Shown in pieces: positions 1-8,036 of a stretch of 64,000 nt of DNA. The DNA comes from Acidobacteriota bacterium (lineage in GTDB: Bacteria > Acidobacteriota > Terriglobia > Bryobacterales > Bryobacteraceae): positions 1 through 64,000 of the forward strand of contig JACQZR010000088.1 of assembly GCA_016213775.1 (NCBI GenBank). Reading direction: 5' to 3'. The notes under the pieces are model-generated. The model was given only the letters and a program-made list of their open reading frames with translations. It was not told the origin of the DNA and did not search any database. Each line of letters begins with the position of its first letter. Within the stretch, counting starts at the first letter, position 1. Both the position numbers and the translations under genes were made by a program.

Positions 1-138
1 GCTAAAGCAACTTCAGTTTCTATTGCCATCAGATCTTGCGGCGCGATAAACCGCTGCGTTCAACCGCCGGATGCGGAAAACCGCACGTCCGGTGGTGTGG
101 GAGGGTGACGGGGCACAAACCCCGTCACTCGACCCGAT
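1..138 (+). mobile_element. 3' end of a group II intron (domains V and VI), 5' part outside window
   Basis: Positions 63-96 fold as a domain V hairpin: a long stem capped by an AAAA loop (77-80), interrupted on its 3' side by the two-base CG bulge (86-87) that marks the group II catalytic hairpin. Positions 103-130 form a second hairpin (GTGACGGGG against CCCCGTCAC) as expected for domain VI, and the sequence CCGAT at 134-138 is a typical intron 3' end. Any intron-encoded reverse transcriptase would lie to the left of the window; a short open frame ending in TAA at 47-49 could be its tail, but 15 codons are too few to say. The retrotransposition activity and the 5' boundary cannot be judged here. 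Confidence 0.7.
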
Positions 139-200
139 CATTTCAACTGTCCTCGAAGACATGTTGAGAGGTTTTGGGGTAAGCGGGCACTAGCTTCTTT

Positions 201-752
201 ATGTATTACCGGAGACGGCTGCCGCACTGGCATGAGGTAGGTGTTCCTCTGTTTGTTACCTTTCGGCTGTATGGTAGTCTGCCGGCAAGGCGTTTCTTTG
301 CTCCGGATGTGGTGGAGGCCGGCCGGGTGTTTGCCGCGATGGACGGGTTACTGGATGCCGGGGGTAGTGGGCCGTTGTATCTGGCAAGGGCGGACGTAGC
401 GGGTATTGTGGAGGGCGCGTTGTTGGACGGCGGGGGGCGGCTGCGGCGGTATGAGTTGCATGCGTTTGCAGTTATGCCTAATCATGTTCATCTGTTGGTG
501 ACGCCGGGGATTGAGGTGGTGCGGTGGCTGGGCCCGTTGAAAGGGTTTACCGCACGAGAGGCGAACCGGGTGCTGGGTTTGCAGGGTCCGTTTTGGCAGG
601 AGGAGAGCTATGACCGGTTGGTGCGGTCGGACGAGGAGTTTGCGAGTATTCGGCGGTATATTGAGCGGAATCCGGTGAAAGCGGGGTTGGTGGGGAGTGC
701 GGAGGATTTCCGGTGGTCCAGCGCCTGGGCTGGCCGGGGCGAGGCGGACTGA
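201..752 (+). CDS. REP-associated tyrosine transposase (RAYT, IS200/Y1 family)
   Basis: A 183-residue single-domain HUH endonuclease of the family that recognises and spreads REP palindromes. The metal-binding HUH motif is visible as PNHVHLL (His95 and His97), followed by the family pattern GPFWQEESYDR and RRYIERNPVKAGL near the C-terminus; Tyr153 in the latter is the likely nucleophile and Tyr137 the alternative. Length and domain order are normal for RAYTs. It stands alone between an intron end and a two-hairpin repeat that starts three bases after its stop codon, the usual placement of a RAYT beside its own substrate. No conventional IS ends or terminal repeats were found, also typical of this domesticated group. 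No clear ribosome binding site precedes ATG. Confidence 0.85.
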   Translation: MYYRRRLPHWHEVGVPLFVTFRLYGSLPARRFFAPDVVEAGRVFAAMDGLLDAGGSGPLYLARADVAGIVEGALLDGGGRLRRYELHAFAVMPNHVHLLVTPGIEVVRWLGPLKGFTAREANRVLGLQGPFWQEESYDRLVRSDEEFASIRRYIERNPVKAGLVGSAEDFRWSSAWAGRGEAD

Positions 753-754
753 AT

Positions 755-800
755 GGCTGGCCTGGAAAGGCCAGCCGTGGCCAGGATTGGCCGCCCCACA
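755..800. repeat. REP-like double palindrome, copy A
   Basis: Two adjacent hairpins: GGCTGGCC against GGCCAGCC with a short A-rich loop (755-776), then GTGGCCA against TGGCCGC around GGAT (777-794). The unit recurs at 5560-5604 with one indel and two substitutions. It lies directly after the RAYT stop codon and seven bases past the stop of the minus-strand response regulator. Read on the minus strand, the second hairpin is preceded by GTGG, a one-base variant of the GTAG tetranucleotide that RAYTs recognise. Confidence 0.8.
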
Positions 801-806
801 CGACGG

Positions 807-1439
807 CTACGCCTCGATCAACCCCTGCCGCACCGCATACCGCGCCAGCTCCGCCGTCGTATGAAGGCCAACCTTGCGCATGATGCTCCGCTTGTGAAAC
901 TCCACGGTCTTCAGCGAAATCGACAGGACATGTGCGACTTCCTTGCCCGCGCGCCCTTCCGCCACCAGTTGCAGCACCTGCCGCTCCCGGCTCGACAAGC
1001 CAACCGCGAACTTCTCCGCGTCTTTAGCCGTCCCGTTGCCCGAGACATCCCCCACCAGCGGCGTCACGTATACCTTACCGCTCAGCGCCTGTTGAATTGC
1101 GTGCGCCAGTTCCGATACCGCCGACCGTTTCAGTACGTAGGCCGAAGCGCCAATTCGTAGGGCCTCTTCGACATACTCACGGTCCGAGTGCATCGTCACG
1201 AAGATCAACTTCGCCTTCGGAACATCCTTGCGCACCTGCCGCGCCGCCTCAAATCCGTTCATCATCGGCATCGATATGTCGATCAGTACCGCATCCGGCT
1301 CGAGCTGTAGCGCCAGCTTCACCAGCGTCTGCCCGTCTTCTGCTATCCCAATCACCTCAAAGTGCTGCTCGAGGATCCTCTGATAGCCTTCCAGCACCAG
1401 CGTGTGGTCCTCTGCAATCAAGAGACGAGGTTTACTCAC
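807..1439 (-). CDS. NarL/FixJ-family response regulator (REC + LuxR HTH)
   Basis: A 210-residue DNA-binding regulator. The receiver domain fills residues 4-120: acidic pair Glu10/Asp11, phospho-acceptor Asp54 in VLIDISMP, and the conserved Lys in YVLKRSA. A LuxR-type helix-turn-helix occupies about 147-205 (LSSRERQVLQLVAEG, then SLKTVEFHKRSIMRKVG). It starts 11 bases after the stop of the large CheB/CheR/PAS kinase, so the two are almost certainly one transcription unit and a cognate kinase-regulator pair; the kinase's HisKA_3 type is the type that partners with NarL regulators. Target genes cannot be inferred. The REP-like copy A follows its stop. Confidence 0.92.
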   Translation of the reverse strand: MSKPRLLIAEDHTLVLEGYQRILEQHFEVIGIAEDGQTLVKLALQLEPDAVLIDISMPMMNGFEAARQVRKDVPKAKLIFVTMHSDREYVEEALRIGASAYVLKRSAVSELAHAIQQALSGKVYVTPLVGDVSGNGTAKDAEKFAVGLSSRERQVLQLVAEGRAGKEVAHVLSISLKTVEFHKRSIMRKVGLHTTAELARYAVRQGLIEA

Positions 1440-1450
1440 TGCATGCTCCT

Positions 1451-4400
1451 CTACTCCAACTGCGGTTCTTTCAGGGGCAGCGAAGCCGTCACCCGCGTTC
1501 CTCCTCCCGTACGCGCTTCAATGACGAGCGAGCCCCCAGCCAGGCGCACCCTTTCCTCGATACTCACTATCCCCAGGCCCGATCGTTTGCGAGCTTCTAT
1601 TCCGAAGCCTGGTCCAGAATCCTCGATGATTAGATGAATTATACTCTCCGAACCGCGCAATGTCATCCGCGCCGTCCGCTCCGAGGTGTGCTTCCGCACA
1701 TTACGCAAGCTCTCCTGGGCCACGCGGAATAGGCATAGGGACGCTTCCAACGGCATCTCTTCCGGAACGCCCTCGTCCCGGAACGCCACTTTCAGTTCCT
1801 CCTGCCGCCCGAAATCCGCGCACAGCGATTTCAACGCCGCCACCAGTCCCAGGTGATCGAGCATCGAAGGATGCAGGTCATATGCCGCCCTCCTCACCCC
1901 ATCCGATATCTGCTCAGCCTGCTTCCGCGCCTGTTCCAGCAACCCCCGTGCCTCTTTCGATGGCTTCGGAAGCAGTTCCTCCGCGGTCTGCACTACCATT
2001 ACCAGCGAAGCCAGCCGCTGGTTCAGATCGTCGTGCATCTCGTGCGAGATCCGCCGCCGCTCCTCGTCCTGTGACCGCAGCAGTCCTGACGTCAGCCGCC
2101 GCAGATGTTCGCGGCTCTCCAGTAGTGCAGCGCTTGTCTCCCGTATCGTCTTCTCCACTGCCTTCCGCTCGGTGACGTCGTCCACAAACGCCACCGCAAC
2201 CACGCCCTTCCTGGTTGACAAAGACGACAGCGAAACTTCGATCGGAAACTCCGTCCCGTCTTTCTTCAATCCCAGGATCTCCATGTTCGGCCCCATCCTC
2301 GCTGGCGGGCTTGAGAAGTATTTTGTCAGCAGTCCGGCGTGCCTCTCACGAGAACGCACCGGCATCAACTGGTCAATTCCCATCCCGATCAGCTCTGCGC
2401 TCTCCCAACCGAACATCGCCGTCGTTGCCCGGCTGGCGAATACGATATTTCCCTTGTCGCTCACTCCGAGAATTGCCCGCGTCGAAGTCTCGAACAAGGT
2501 CCGGAACAGAGCTTCGCTGTCCCTCCGCGCCTCTTCCGCCGTTTCACGCGACGTCACGTCGTTCAACGCCAGCAGGATCATCCGCGGCGATTCTGCCGGA
2601 CCCAGCACGGGCCGCACATTCAGCAAAATGATTCTATCCCCCGCCCGTTCGAAATGGTGCGTCCACTCCAGGTCCTCCTTTGCCTGCCGCGTGCTGAGAA
2701 CCTCCGAGAGGATCTCACGCAGACTGGTAACGTTCCATTCTCCGTCCCCCAACTCGAACAGAGGCCGTCCGATGACCGGCGTTATTTGAAACGTGTCGCA
2801 GAAAGCGGTGTTGGCGCTCATAATCCGCAGCGTCTCATCCAATACCAGCAGCGGCTCATGCGTCGTTTCCACCACGGCCGTGGCATAGTCCCTCGCCAGT
2901 TGCGTTTCTTCCAGGCTGCGCTTGAGGCGATCCACGTCCAATCCCGCAACCAACGCACCCTCAACCCGGTTGCCCACTTTGTATGGCTGAACGCGGAGGG
3001 AATGCCACAAGCCGGCGCGATCCTGCACCTCGCGCTCCACGGCAACCCCTGTATTCAGCACCGATGCAATCAAGCCCGTCAGATCCACTCCATCGAAGTT
3101 CGGTTGAATATCGCTGATTCGCCGCCCGGCATCCGTCGTCATGATGTTGAACAGGTTCTCCGCGACGGGAGCGCAATGCCGGATGCGGTAGTCCGCTCCC
3201 AGAATGATGATCGGAATGTGCACGTTCACCAACAGATTGTTCAAATCATTATTCAGTTCCGCCAATTCGGTATTCCGCGTTTGCAGTTCCTCATTCAGAG
3301 TCGTCAGCTCTTCATTACTGGATTGCAATTGCTCCTTGGCGGTCTCCAGCTCTTCATTTGTGCTTTGCAGTTCTTCGTTGTTTGACAGGACCTCTTCATT
3401 GGCCGCCCGCAGTTCCTCGTTCGTCAGATCCGCGTCCTCGATGGCCGATTGCAGAAACTCACGCGCGGCGGCCAACTCCTGGCGGAGCCTCTCCATCTCC
3501 GCTCGCTGTTCGCGTTTCGCCGCCGCTGTTCCCGTCACCGCGGGCTCGCGCCGCGGCGCAGGCTTGGTTTCCAGAAACACCACCAGGTAGTCGCTCTGTC
3601 CGGTATGCCTGCCCTTGACCGGAGTCACCTCCACCGTGGTCTCCCCCGTACCTCCGCCCAGTTGGAAACGCACTCCAGACTTACGTACGGTCGCATCTTC
3701 CTTCCTCGCGCGTTGCAGCAGCTCCCGCAGATCGAACGCGATTTCCTGTCGAACCATCTTTAGCAAGTGCAGCCCGGCTTCCCCCTGCGCCGGCTTGAGG
3801 TACGGGCTGGTATCTCCGTGGAATTGGAGTATCTGGAGGTCGGCATCCACCACAACTGCCGGAGGCATGTAGCGCCTCGCCAGCAATCGCTCGATGGCTT
3901 TCGTCAGGTCGAACACCGGACTTGCTCCTCCCATTGCACGGACGGTGGTCTGCTCCCGCGCCGCACCTCGCGCCGTCACTCCATGCGGAGGCGATTCCTT
4001 CCGGATATAGATCCGGTGTTTCCGGTCCTCCAGCGCAAACAGGATCGAGTTTGGTCCAGCCGATTCCGACTTGCCCAGCATCAGATACCCGCCGGGCTTC
4101 AGCGCATAGTGAAAAATCTCGATCATCCGCTTCTGCAAATCGGAGCCCATGTAGATCAGCACGTTGCGGCAACTGATGAAGTCGAGCCGCGAAAATGGCG
4201 GATCCTTCAGCAGGTCGCCCCGGGCGAATACGCAAATGTCCCGAATCCGCTTGCTGATCTGATAGCCTCGACCGGTCTTCACAAAGAACCGGGTCTTGCG
4301 TTCTTCAGACACTTCCTCGAGCGCGGATTCCCCATACAGGCCCGCCCGTGCCCGTTCGATCGCACGTTCGCTCAAGTCGGTTGCGAAAATCACTACCCCA

Positions 4401-5473
4401 GGATCCGCGACGTTGCCCAGGCTCTCCAGCAGCACGATGGCGATGGAATACACTTCCTCGCCGGTTGAGCACCCCGGCACCCAGACGCGTATAGGATCGT
4501 CCTGCCTCCCGCCAACCAGCGCCGGCACGACTCGCTCTTGCATCGCCTGAAACACATCTTCGTCACGGAAGAACTTTGTGACATGGATCAGAATATCTTC
4601 GTAGAGCGCTTTCCCCTCCACCCCATCCTTCTGCAGCCGCACCAGGTAAGCCTCCGGATTCTCAATATGGTGCAGCGCCATCCGCCGCCGGATCCGCCGG
4701 ATGATGGTGCTTTGCCGGTACCCCGAGAAGTCCACGCCAGTCGTTGTTCGCAGCGCCAGCACCATCTTCCCGAACAACTCCGAGCTGTCCAGTTCCTCCT
4801 CCGCGACTTCTTCCTTGATATACGGAAGACGGGCGATACGGCTCAACTCGACGGCAATCTCTTCCGGCGGCAACACAAAATCGACGCACCCCGAGGCGAT
4901 CGCGCTATGCGGCATTCCTGGATGCCTAGCCGAACTTTCGTCCTGCGCGAAGGTGATGCCCCCCTCCGCCCTGATTGCCTCCAAGCCGGCTGTTCCGTCG
5001 GAAGCTCCTCCCGACAGGACGACCCCAATCGCACGTCTGCCCAGATCTTTGGCCAGGGAACTGAAAAAAGCGTCGATGGGCATATGACGAGGCCCTTCGT
5101 GGCGGCCCACCAGTTCGAGCCGCCCGCGCGAAATCGTCATCTCCTGGTTAGGCGGAATTACATACAGATGGTTGGGCGCGGGCCGGACACCGTTCCGTGC
5201 CTCGCTCACATTCATCGGTGTGCTTCGCGAAAGCAGTTGCACCAGCATGCTCGCATGGTCCGGATCCAGGTGCTGCACCAGCACAAATGCCATCCCGGTG
5301 TCCGCCGGTAGAGCGCGCAGCAGCGTCGTGCACGCCTCCAGTCCGCCCGCGGATGCGCCTATCCCAACTATCAGGTGCCTCCCGCGCGGCACTACAGCCG
5401 CCGCGGAGCCGGATACTTTCTTTCCGCTTCCGCCAGCCTTGGATCGGCGTGTGACAGCTTTCTTTTGTGCCAA
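1451..5473 (-). CDS. CheB-CheR-PAS hybrid sensor histidine kinase
   Basis: A 1340-residue fusion. Residues 33-215 are a CheB methylesterase with its triad visible (Ser41 in GIGASAGG, His68 in LVQHLDPDH, Asp159 in SGGASDG). Residues 235-495 are a CheR methyltransferase with the SAM loop VPGCSTGEE and the SCRNVLIYM motif. A Glu/Asn-rich coiled coil follows (about 655-750), then PAS segments near 750-845, 865-975 and 985-1105. The end is a HisKA_3 dimerisation helix (His1147 in HEMHDDLNQ) and a HATPase_c domain (N box QESLRNVRKH, G box DSGPGFG). No transmembrane helix, so it is cytosolic. It is first in an operon with the NarL regulator. The CheB/CheR halves could be enzymatic or act only as signalling domains; no chemotaxis receptor is nearby. 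Confidence 0.93.
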   Translation of the reverse strand: MAQKKAVTRRSKAGGSGKKVSGSAAAVVPRGRHLIVGIGASAGGLEACTTLLRALPADTGMAFVLVQHLDPDHASMLVQLLSRSTPMNVSEARNGVRPAPNHLYVIPPNQEMTISRGRLELVGRHEGPRHMPIDAFFSSLAKDLGRRAIGVVLSGGASDGTAGLEAIRAEGGITFAQDESSARHPGMPHSAIASGCVDFVLPPEEIAVELSRIARLPYIKEEVAEEELDSSELFGKMVLALRTTTGVDFSGYRQSTIIRRIRRRMALHHIENPEAYLVRLQKDGVEGKALYEDILIHVTKFFRDEDVFQAMQERVVPALVGGRQDDPIRVWVPGCSTGEEVYSIAIVLLESLGNVADPGVVIFATDLSERAIERARAGLYGESALEEVSEERKTRFFVKTGRGYQISKRIRDICVFARGDLLKDPPFSRLDFISCRNVLIYMGSDLQKRMIEIFHYALKPGGYLMLGKSESAGPNSILFALEDRKHRIYIRKESPPHGVTARGAAREQTTVRAMGGASPVFDLTKAIERLLARRYMPPAVVVDADLQILQFHGDTSPYLKPAQGEAGLHLLKMVRQEIAFDLRELLQRARKEDATVRKSGVRFQLGGGTGETTVEVTPVKGRHTGQSDYLVVFLETKPAPRREPAVTGTAAAKREQRAEMERLRQELAAAREFLQSAIEDADLTNEELRAANEEVLSNNEELQSTNEELETAKEQLQSSNEELTTLNEELQTRNTELAELNNDLNNLLVNVHIPIIILGADYRIRHCAPVAENLFNIMTTDAGRRISDIQPNFDGVDLTGLIASVLNTGVAVEREVQDRAGLWHSLRVQPYKVGNRVEGALVAGLDVDRLKRSLEETQLARDYATAVVETTHEPLLVLDETLRIMSANTAFCDTFQITPVIGRPLFELGDGEWNVTSLREILSEVLSTRQAKEDLEWTHHFERAGDRIILLNVRPVLGPAESPRMILLALNDVTSRETAEEARRDSEALFRTLFETSTRAILGVSDKGNIVFASRATTAMFGWESAELIGMGIDQLMPVRSRERHAGLLTKYFSSPPARMGPNMEILGLKKDGTEFPIEVSLSSLSTRKGVVAVAFVDDVTERKAVEKTIRETSAALLESREHLRRLTSGLLRSQDEERRRISHEMHDDLNQRLASLVMVVQTAEELLPKPSKEARGLLEQARKQAEQISDGVRRAAYDLHPSMLDHLGLVAALKSLCADFGRQEELKVAFRDEGVPEEMPLEASLCLFRVAQESLRNVRKHTSERTARMTLRGSESIIHLIIEDSGPGFGIEARKRSGLGIVSIEERVRLAGGSLVIEARTGGGTRVTASLPLKEPQLE

Positions 5474-5492
5474 TGTCCCAACCTCGCAACAA

Positions 5493-5509
5493 TAGAATCT
5501 CAGATTCTA
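5493..5509. promoter_or_regulatory. 17-base palindrome upstream of the hybrid kinase
   Basis: TAGAATCTCAGATTCTA is a perfect inverted repeat of eight bases around one central C, 20 bases before the kinase start codon on the minus strand. Position and symmetry suit a dimeric repressor site overlapping the 5' leader or promoter. The regulator is unknown; a related half-site (GATTCTA) also occurs at 7677-7683 but without symmetry. Confidence 0.35.
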
Positions 5510-5559
5510 GCGAAGTTTGGGAATGACGTTGCGTCTTCTAACCTGTGACACCTAGGTTT

Positions 5560-5604
5560 GGCTGGCCTGAAAGGCCAGCCGCGGCCAGGATTGGCCGCCC
5601 TACA
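5560..5604. repeat. REP-like double palindrome, copy B
   Basis: Second copy of the element at 755-800: GGCTGGCCT/GGCCAGCC hairpin, then GCGGCCA GGAT TGGCCGC. On the minus strand the second hairpin is preceded by GTAG (complement at 5600-5603), exactly the tetranucleotide that typifies REP sequences used by RAYT transposases. It lies 87 bases upstream of the hybrid kinase, so copies A and B bracket the kinase-regulator operon. Confidence 0.8.
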
Positions 5605-5651
5605 AGACGCCCCGATGAGTCAGGGCGCAAAGCGCAAGACGGCGCGTCAGC

Positions 5652-5894
5652 TCAGCGTTGGAAAACCTTGAAGGAAGTACGCGGCCCTCTCCGCGCCGGA
5701 TCACCTGTGTCCAGCAGATCCTGTTCGAACACCGAATAGTGTTTTCCATCGTGGATCACATCCACCAGTCCCTCGATACTAACTCGTTCCGGGATGAGAC
5801 TTACCAGCGATCCCGCCGACAACGATTTCGCAATGCGTTTGCCGTCCTGAACAACAACCGCGCAAATAGCTCTAGGGAGTCGTAAGCGTTGCAT
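5652..5894 (-). CDS. Small conserved protein, paralogue of the gene at 7353-7589
   Basis: An 80-residue protein of no family I recognise. The start is set at the ATG giving MQRLRLP because the paralogue starts with MQRFRLP and similarity ends there; an earlier ATG gives 12 unmatched residues. The shared core runs from Met1 to about residue 61 (VVQDGKRIAKSLSAGSLV, then EGLVDVIHDG and YSVFEQDL), after which the tails differ completely. The core looks like a small beta-rich fold, perhaps regulatory, without signal peptide or membrane segment. It follows fumC with 36 bases between them and may be cotranscribed. Confidence 0.6.
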   Translation of the reverse strand: MQRLRLPRAICAVVVQDGKRIAKSLSAGSLVSLIPERVSIEGLVDVIHDGKHYSVFEQDLLDTGDPARRGPRTSFKVFQR

Positions 5895-5930
5895 GCATGC
5901 AATAATAACGATCCGCCGAACAATCATCAA

Positions 5931-7316
5931 CTAGCGAAAACCCGAGGTTTCTTCTTCGCCGCGCGCCAACTTCTCCACGTCTAATAACTTATCCAGTTTC
6001 TCCGGTGAAAGGCCGCTCTCGGCGCCGGCTATTTCCCGGATTGTCTTCCCGGTTTCGGAGGCCTTCCGCGCAATGTCCGCGGCTCGGGAGTGGCCAATCT
6101 CCGCCGTGAGCGCTGCCGCCAGCGCCTCCGACTGTCCCACCAGCGACGCCATACGCTCCTGATTCGCGCCTAACTGCGCCACGCATCGCCGCGCGAGGTT
6201 CTCCGATGCCGCGGCAAGAAGCGCGATCGAATCGAGTAAGTCGTATATCATCAATGGCATCATCGCATTCAATTCCAGTTGACCGTTCGCGCAGCACCAT
6301 GCGATCGCCGTATCGTGGCCCATTACTTCAGCACACACCATCAGCGTACTCTCAATGATGACGGGGTTTACTTTGCCCGGCATGATGCTCGATCCCGGTT
6401 GCACCGGCGGCAGACGAAGCTCACCGAATCCACAACGCGGCCCGCTTCCCATTAACCGCAGGTCGTTGCCGATCTTTGTCAACGCGATGGCGTAGTTCCT
6501 CAGCGATCCGCTCACGATGGCCGCGGCATCACGCGCCGATTGGGCCTCATAGCGATTCGTTGGTTCGCGGAACGGCAACCCGGTCCATTCGGCCAGGATC
6601 GCGATCGTGTACTTGCCGAACCCTGCCGGCGCGTTCAGTCCGGTCCCTATTGCCGTTCCTCCGAGCGCAAGTTCCCACAGTCCTTCCCGCGCCGCCCGTA
6701 TCCCTTCCGCCGCGCGCCGCACCTGGCGCGCATAGCCGCCCATCTCGTCCCCGAGATACATCGGAACCGCATCCTGCAAATGGGTCCGGCCCGTCTTTAT
6801 TACTGCGTCAAACTCCTTGGCTTTATCAAGGAGGGTTTCCTCAAGCAACGATATCGCCGGAATCAGCTTATGCTCGATTGTCTCCGCGGCTGCCAGATGC
6901 ATCGCCGCCGGAATGACATCGTTGCTCGATTGGCTCCGATTGACGTGGTCGTTTGGGTGAATGGGCCGGGCACCAGCCATCCCGGCAACCCGGGCAATTA
7001 CCTCGTTCGCATTCATGTTCGTCGATGTCCCGCTGCCTGTTTGAAACACATCCACGACGAAATGCGAATCGTGCTTTCCGCTGATCACCTCAGCCGCGGC
7101 CTCCGCCACTGCGTTGGCTGTTTCGGCGTCCAGAACGCCGAAATGCACATTGCTCATCGCCGCCGCTTTCTTGATCAGACCCAGGGCGCGGATGAAGTCG
7201 CGCCCAAAACGCCGGCCGCTGATGGGAAAATTCTCGATCGCTCTTTGCGTCTGGGCCCCGTACAGCGCCTCATCCGGCACATGCACTTCGCCCATTTCAT
7301 CCGATTCTGACCGCAT
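5931..7316 (-). CDS. fumC: Fumarate hydratase class II
   Basis: Catalyses reversible hydration of fumarate to malate in the citric acid cycle; cytosolic homotetramer, iron-independent. The 461 residues match the family length and show GSGTSTNMNANEVIA, the TGRTHLQDA segment with its catalytic His, and the signature GSSIMPGKVNP with the mobile-loop Ser. The start matches the family N-terminus (SDEMGEVHVP, then YGAQTQRA). An aspartase is the main alternative in this superfamily, but the residues and length favour fumarase. It is sandwiched between two copies of a small gene, and its last codons (CCTCGGGTTTTCGCTAGTTG including stop) recur upstream at 7621-7640, evidence of a local duplication. 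Confidence 0.93.
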   Translation of the reverse strand: MRSESDEMGEVHVPDEALYGAQTQRAIENFPISGRRFGRDFIRALGLIKKAAAMSNVHFGVLDAETANAVAEAAAEVISGKHDSHFVVDVFQTGSGTSTNMNANEVIARVAGMAGARPIHPNDHVNRSQSSNDVIPAAMHLAAAETIEHKLIPAISLLEETLLDKAKEFDAVIKTGRTHLQDAVPMYLGDEMGGYARQVRRAAEGIRAAREGLWELALGGTAIGTGLNAPAGFGKYTIAILAEWTGLPFREPTNRYEAQSARDAAAIVSGSLRNYAIALTKIGNDLRLMGSGPRCGFGELRLPPVQPGSSIMPGKVNPVIIESTLMVCAEVMGHDTAIAWCCANGQLELNAMMPLMIYDLLDSIALLAAASENLARRCVAQLGANQERMASLVGQSEALAAALTAEIGHSRAADIARKASETGKTIREIAGAESGLSPEKLDKLLDVEKLARGEEETSGFR

Positions 7317-7352
7317 CGAGTCCTCCGCCGAACTCGGTTTCGCATCCCGGTG

Positions 7353-7589
7353 TTAACAAGTCACTGTGACCGCCAGGGAGGAGTCTCTGCGCTGGATTGC
7401 CGTTTCCTTCAGGTCTTGTTCGAACACGGAATATCGTTCTCCGTCGTGGATTACGTCCACCAACCCTTCGACGGTAACTTGTTCCGGAACAAGATGTACC
7501 AGCGACCCTGCTGACAACGATTTCGCGATGCGTTTGCCGTCCTGAACAACAATCGCACCAATAGATTTGGGGAGTCTGAAACGTTGCAT
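7353..7589 (-). CDS. Small conserved protein, paralogue of the gene at 5652-5894
   Basis: A 78-residue protein of unknown function that shares a nearly identical core of about 60 residues with the gene downstream of fumC (IVVQDGKRIAKSLSAGSLV, EGLVDVIHDG, YSVFEQDL). The start ATG is chosen where the two paralogues begin to align. The tails (KETAIQRRDSSL here) are unrelated. It sits 36 bases upstream of fumC on the same strand. DNA similarity runs through the coding core and into about 20 bases of upstream sequence, so the pair arose by local duplication, not by convergence. Confidence 0.6.
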   Translation of the reverse strand: MQRFRLPKSIGAIVVQDGKRIAKSLSAGSLVHLVPEQVTVEGLVDVIHDGERYSVFEQDLKETAIQRRDSSLAVTVTC

Positions 7590-8036
7590 GCCCGCATGAT
7601 AGCGAGCCACCCCGCATCCGGCAACTAGCGAAAACCCGAGGCTGTTGGCGCGCCATGGTTATCGATGTCGATTCTAGATTCTACGTCACGCGACGGTTTC
7701 TAGGCGATAAACTAGGGTCTCTACTAGGTGATCGCCGCCGCGCAGTGGTGTATTCTTGTTTCAGGGTCGCTGGATCTTAAAAAGAGACAGACACTAGACG
7801 ATCGGAGGCATCGGAGGACAGCGTACGGGACCTAGCTGCCTCCAGGAACCTGTAACACCTCCTGGAGGCAGTAACCCCGGACGTCGATGCTTTCCGAACA
7901 TCAAGCCACACGTGACTTACTCCCACCTCATGGCTACTCATCGGATTGGCCCCGGGACATTACCGGGCCGCGACCGTGAGGGAACGGTCTTGCCACGCGC
8001 CGCGGTTGCTGTTCTATACCGGGCGGAGACCTGATT
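7590..8036. other. Gene-free interval with fumC scar and a strong hairpin
   Basis: No credible gene. It contains, on the minus strand, the 20-base copy of the fumC 3' end at 7621-7640 and, further left, fragments such as TGGCGCGC that also align with the fumC tail. At 7836-7871 lies a perfect 12-base stem (CTGCCTCCAGGA against TCCTGGAGGCAG) with a 12-base loop; it lacks a T-run, so it is not an obvious terminator and may instead be a leader structure of the GH57 gene 166 bases downstream. Confidence 0.55.

Noticed and set aside
1362-5311. Numerous long plus-strand frames across the kinase gene
   Set aside because: They are shadows of the minus-strand hybrid kinase, which has clear domain motifs throughout.
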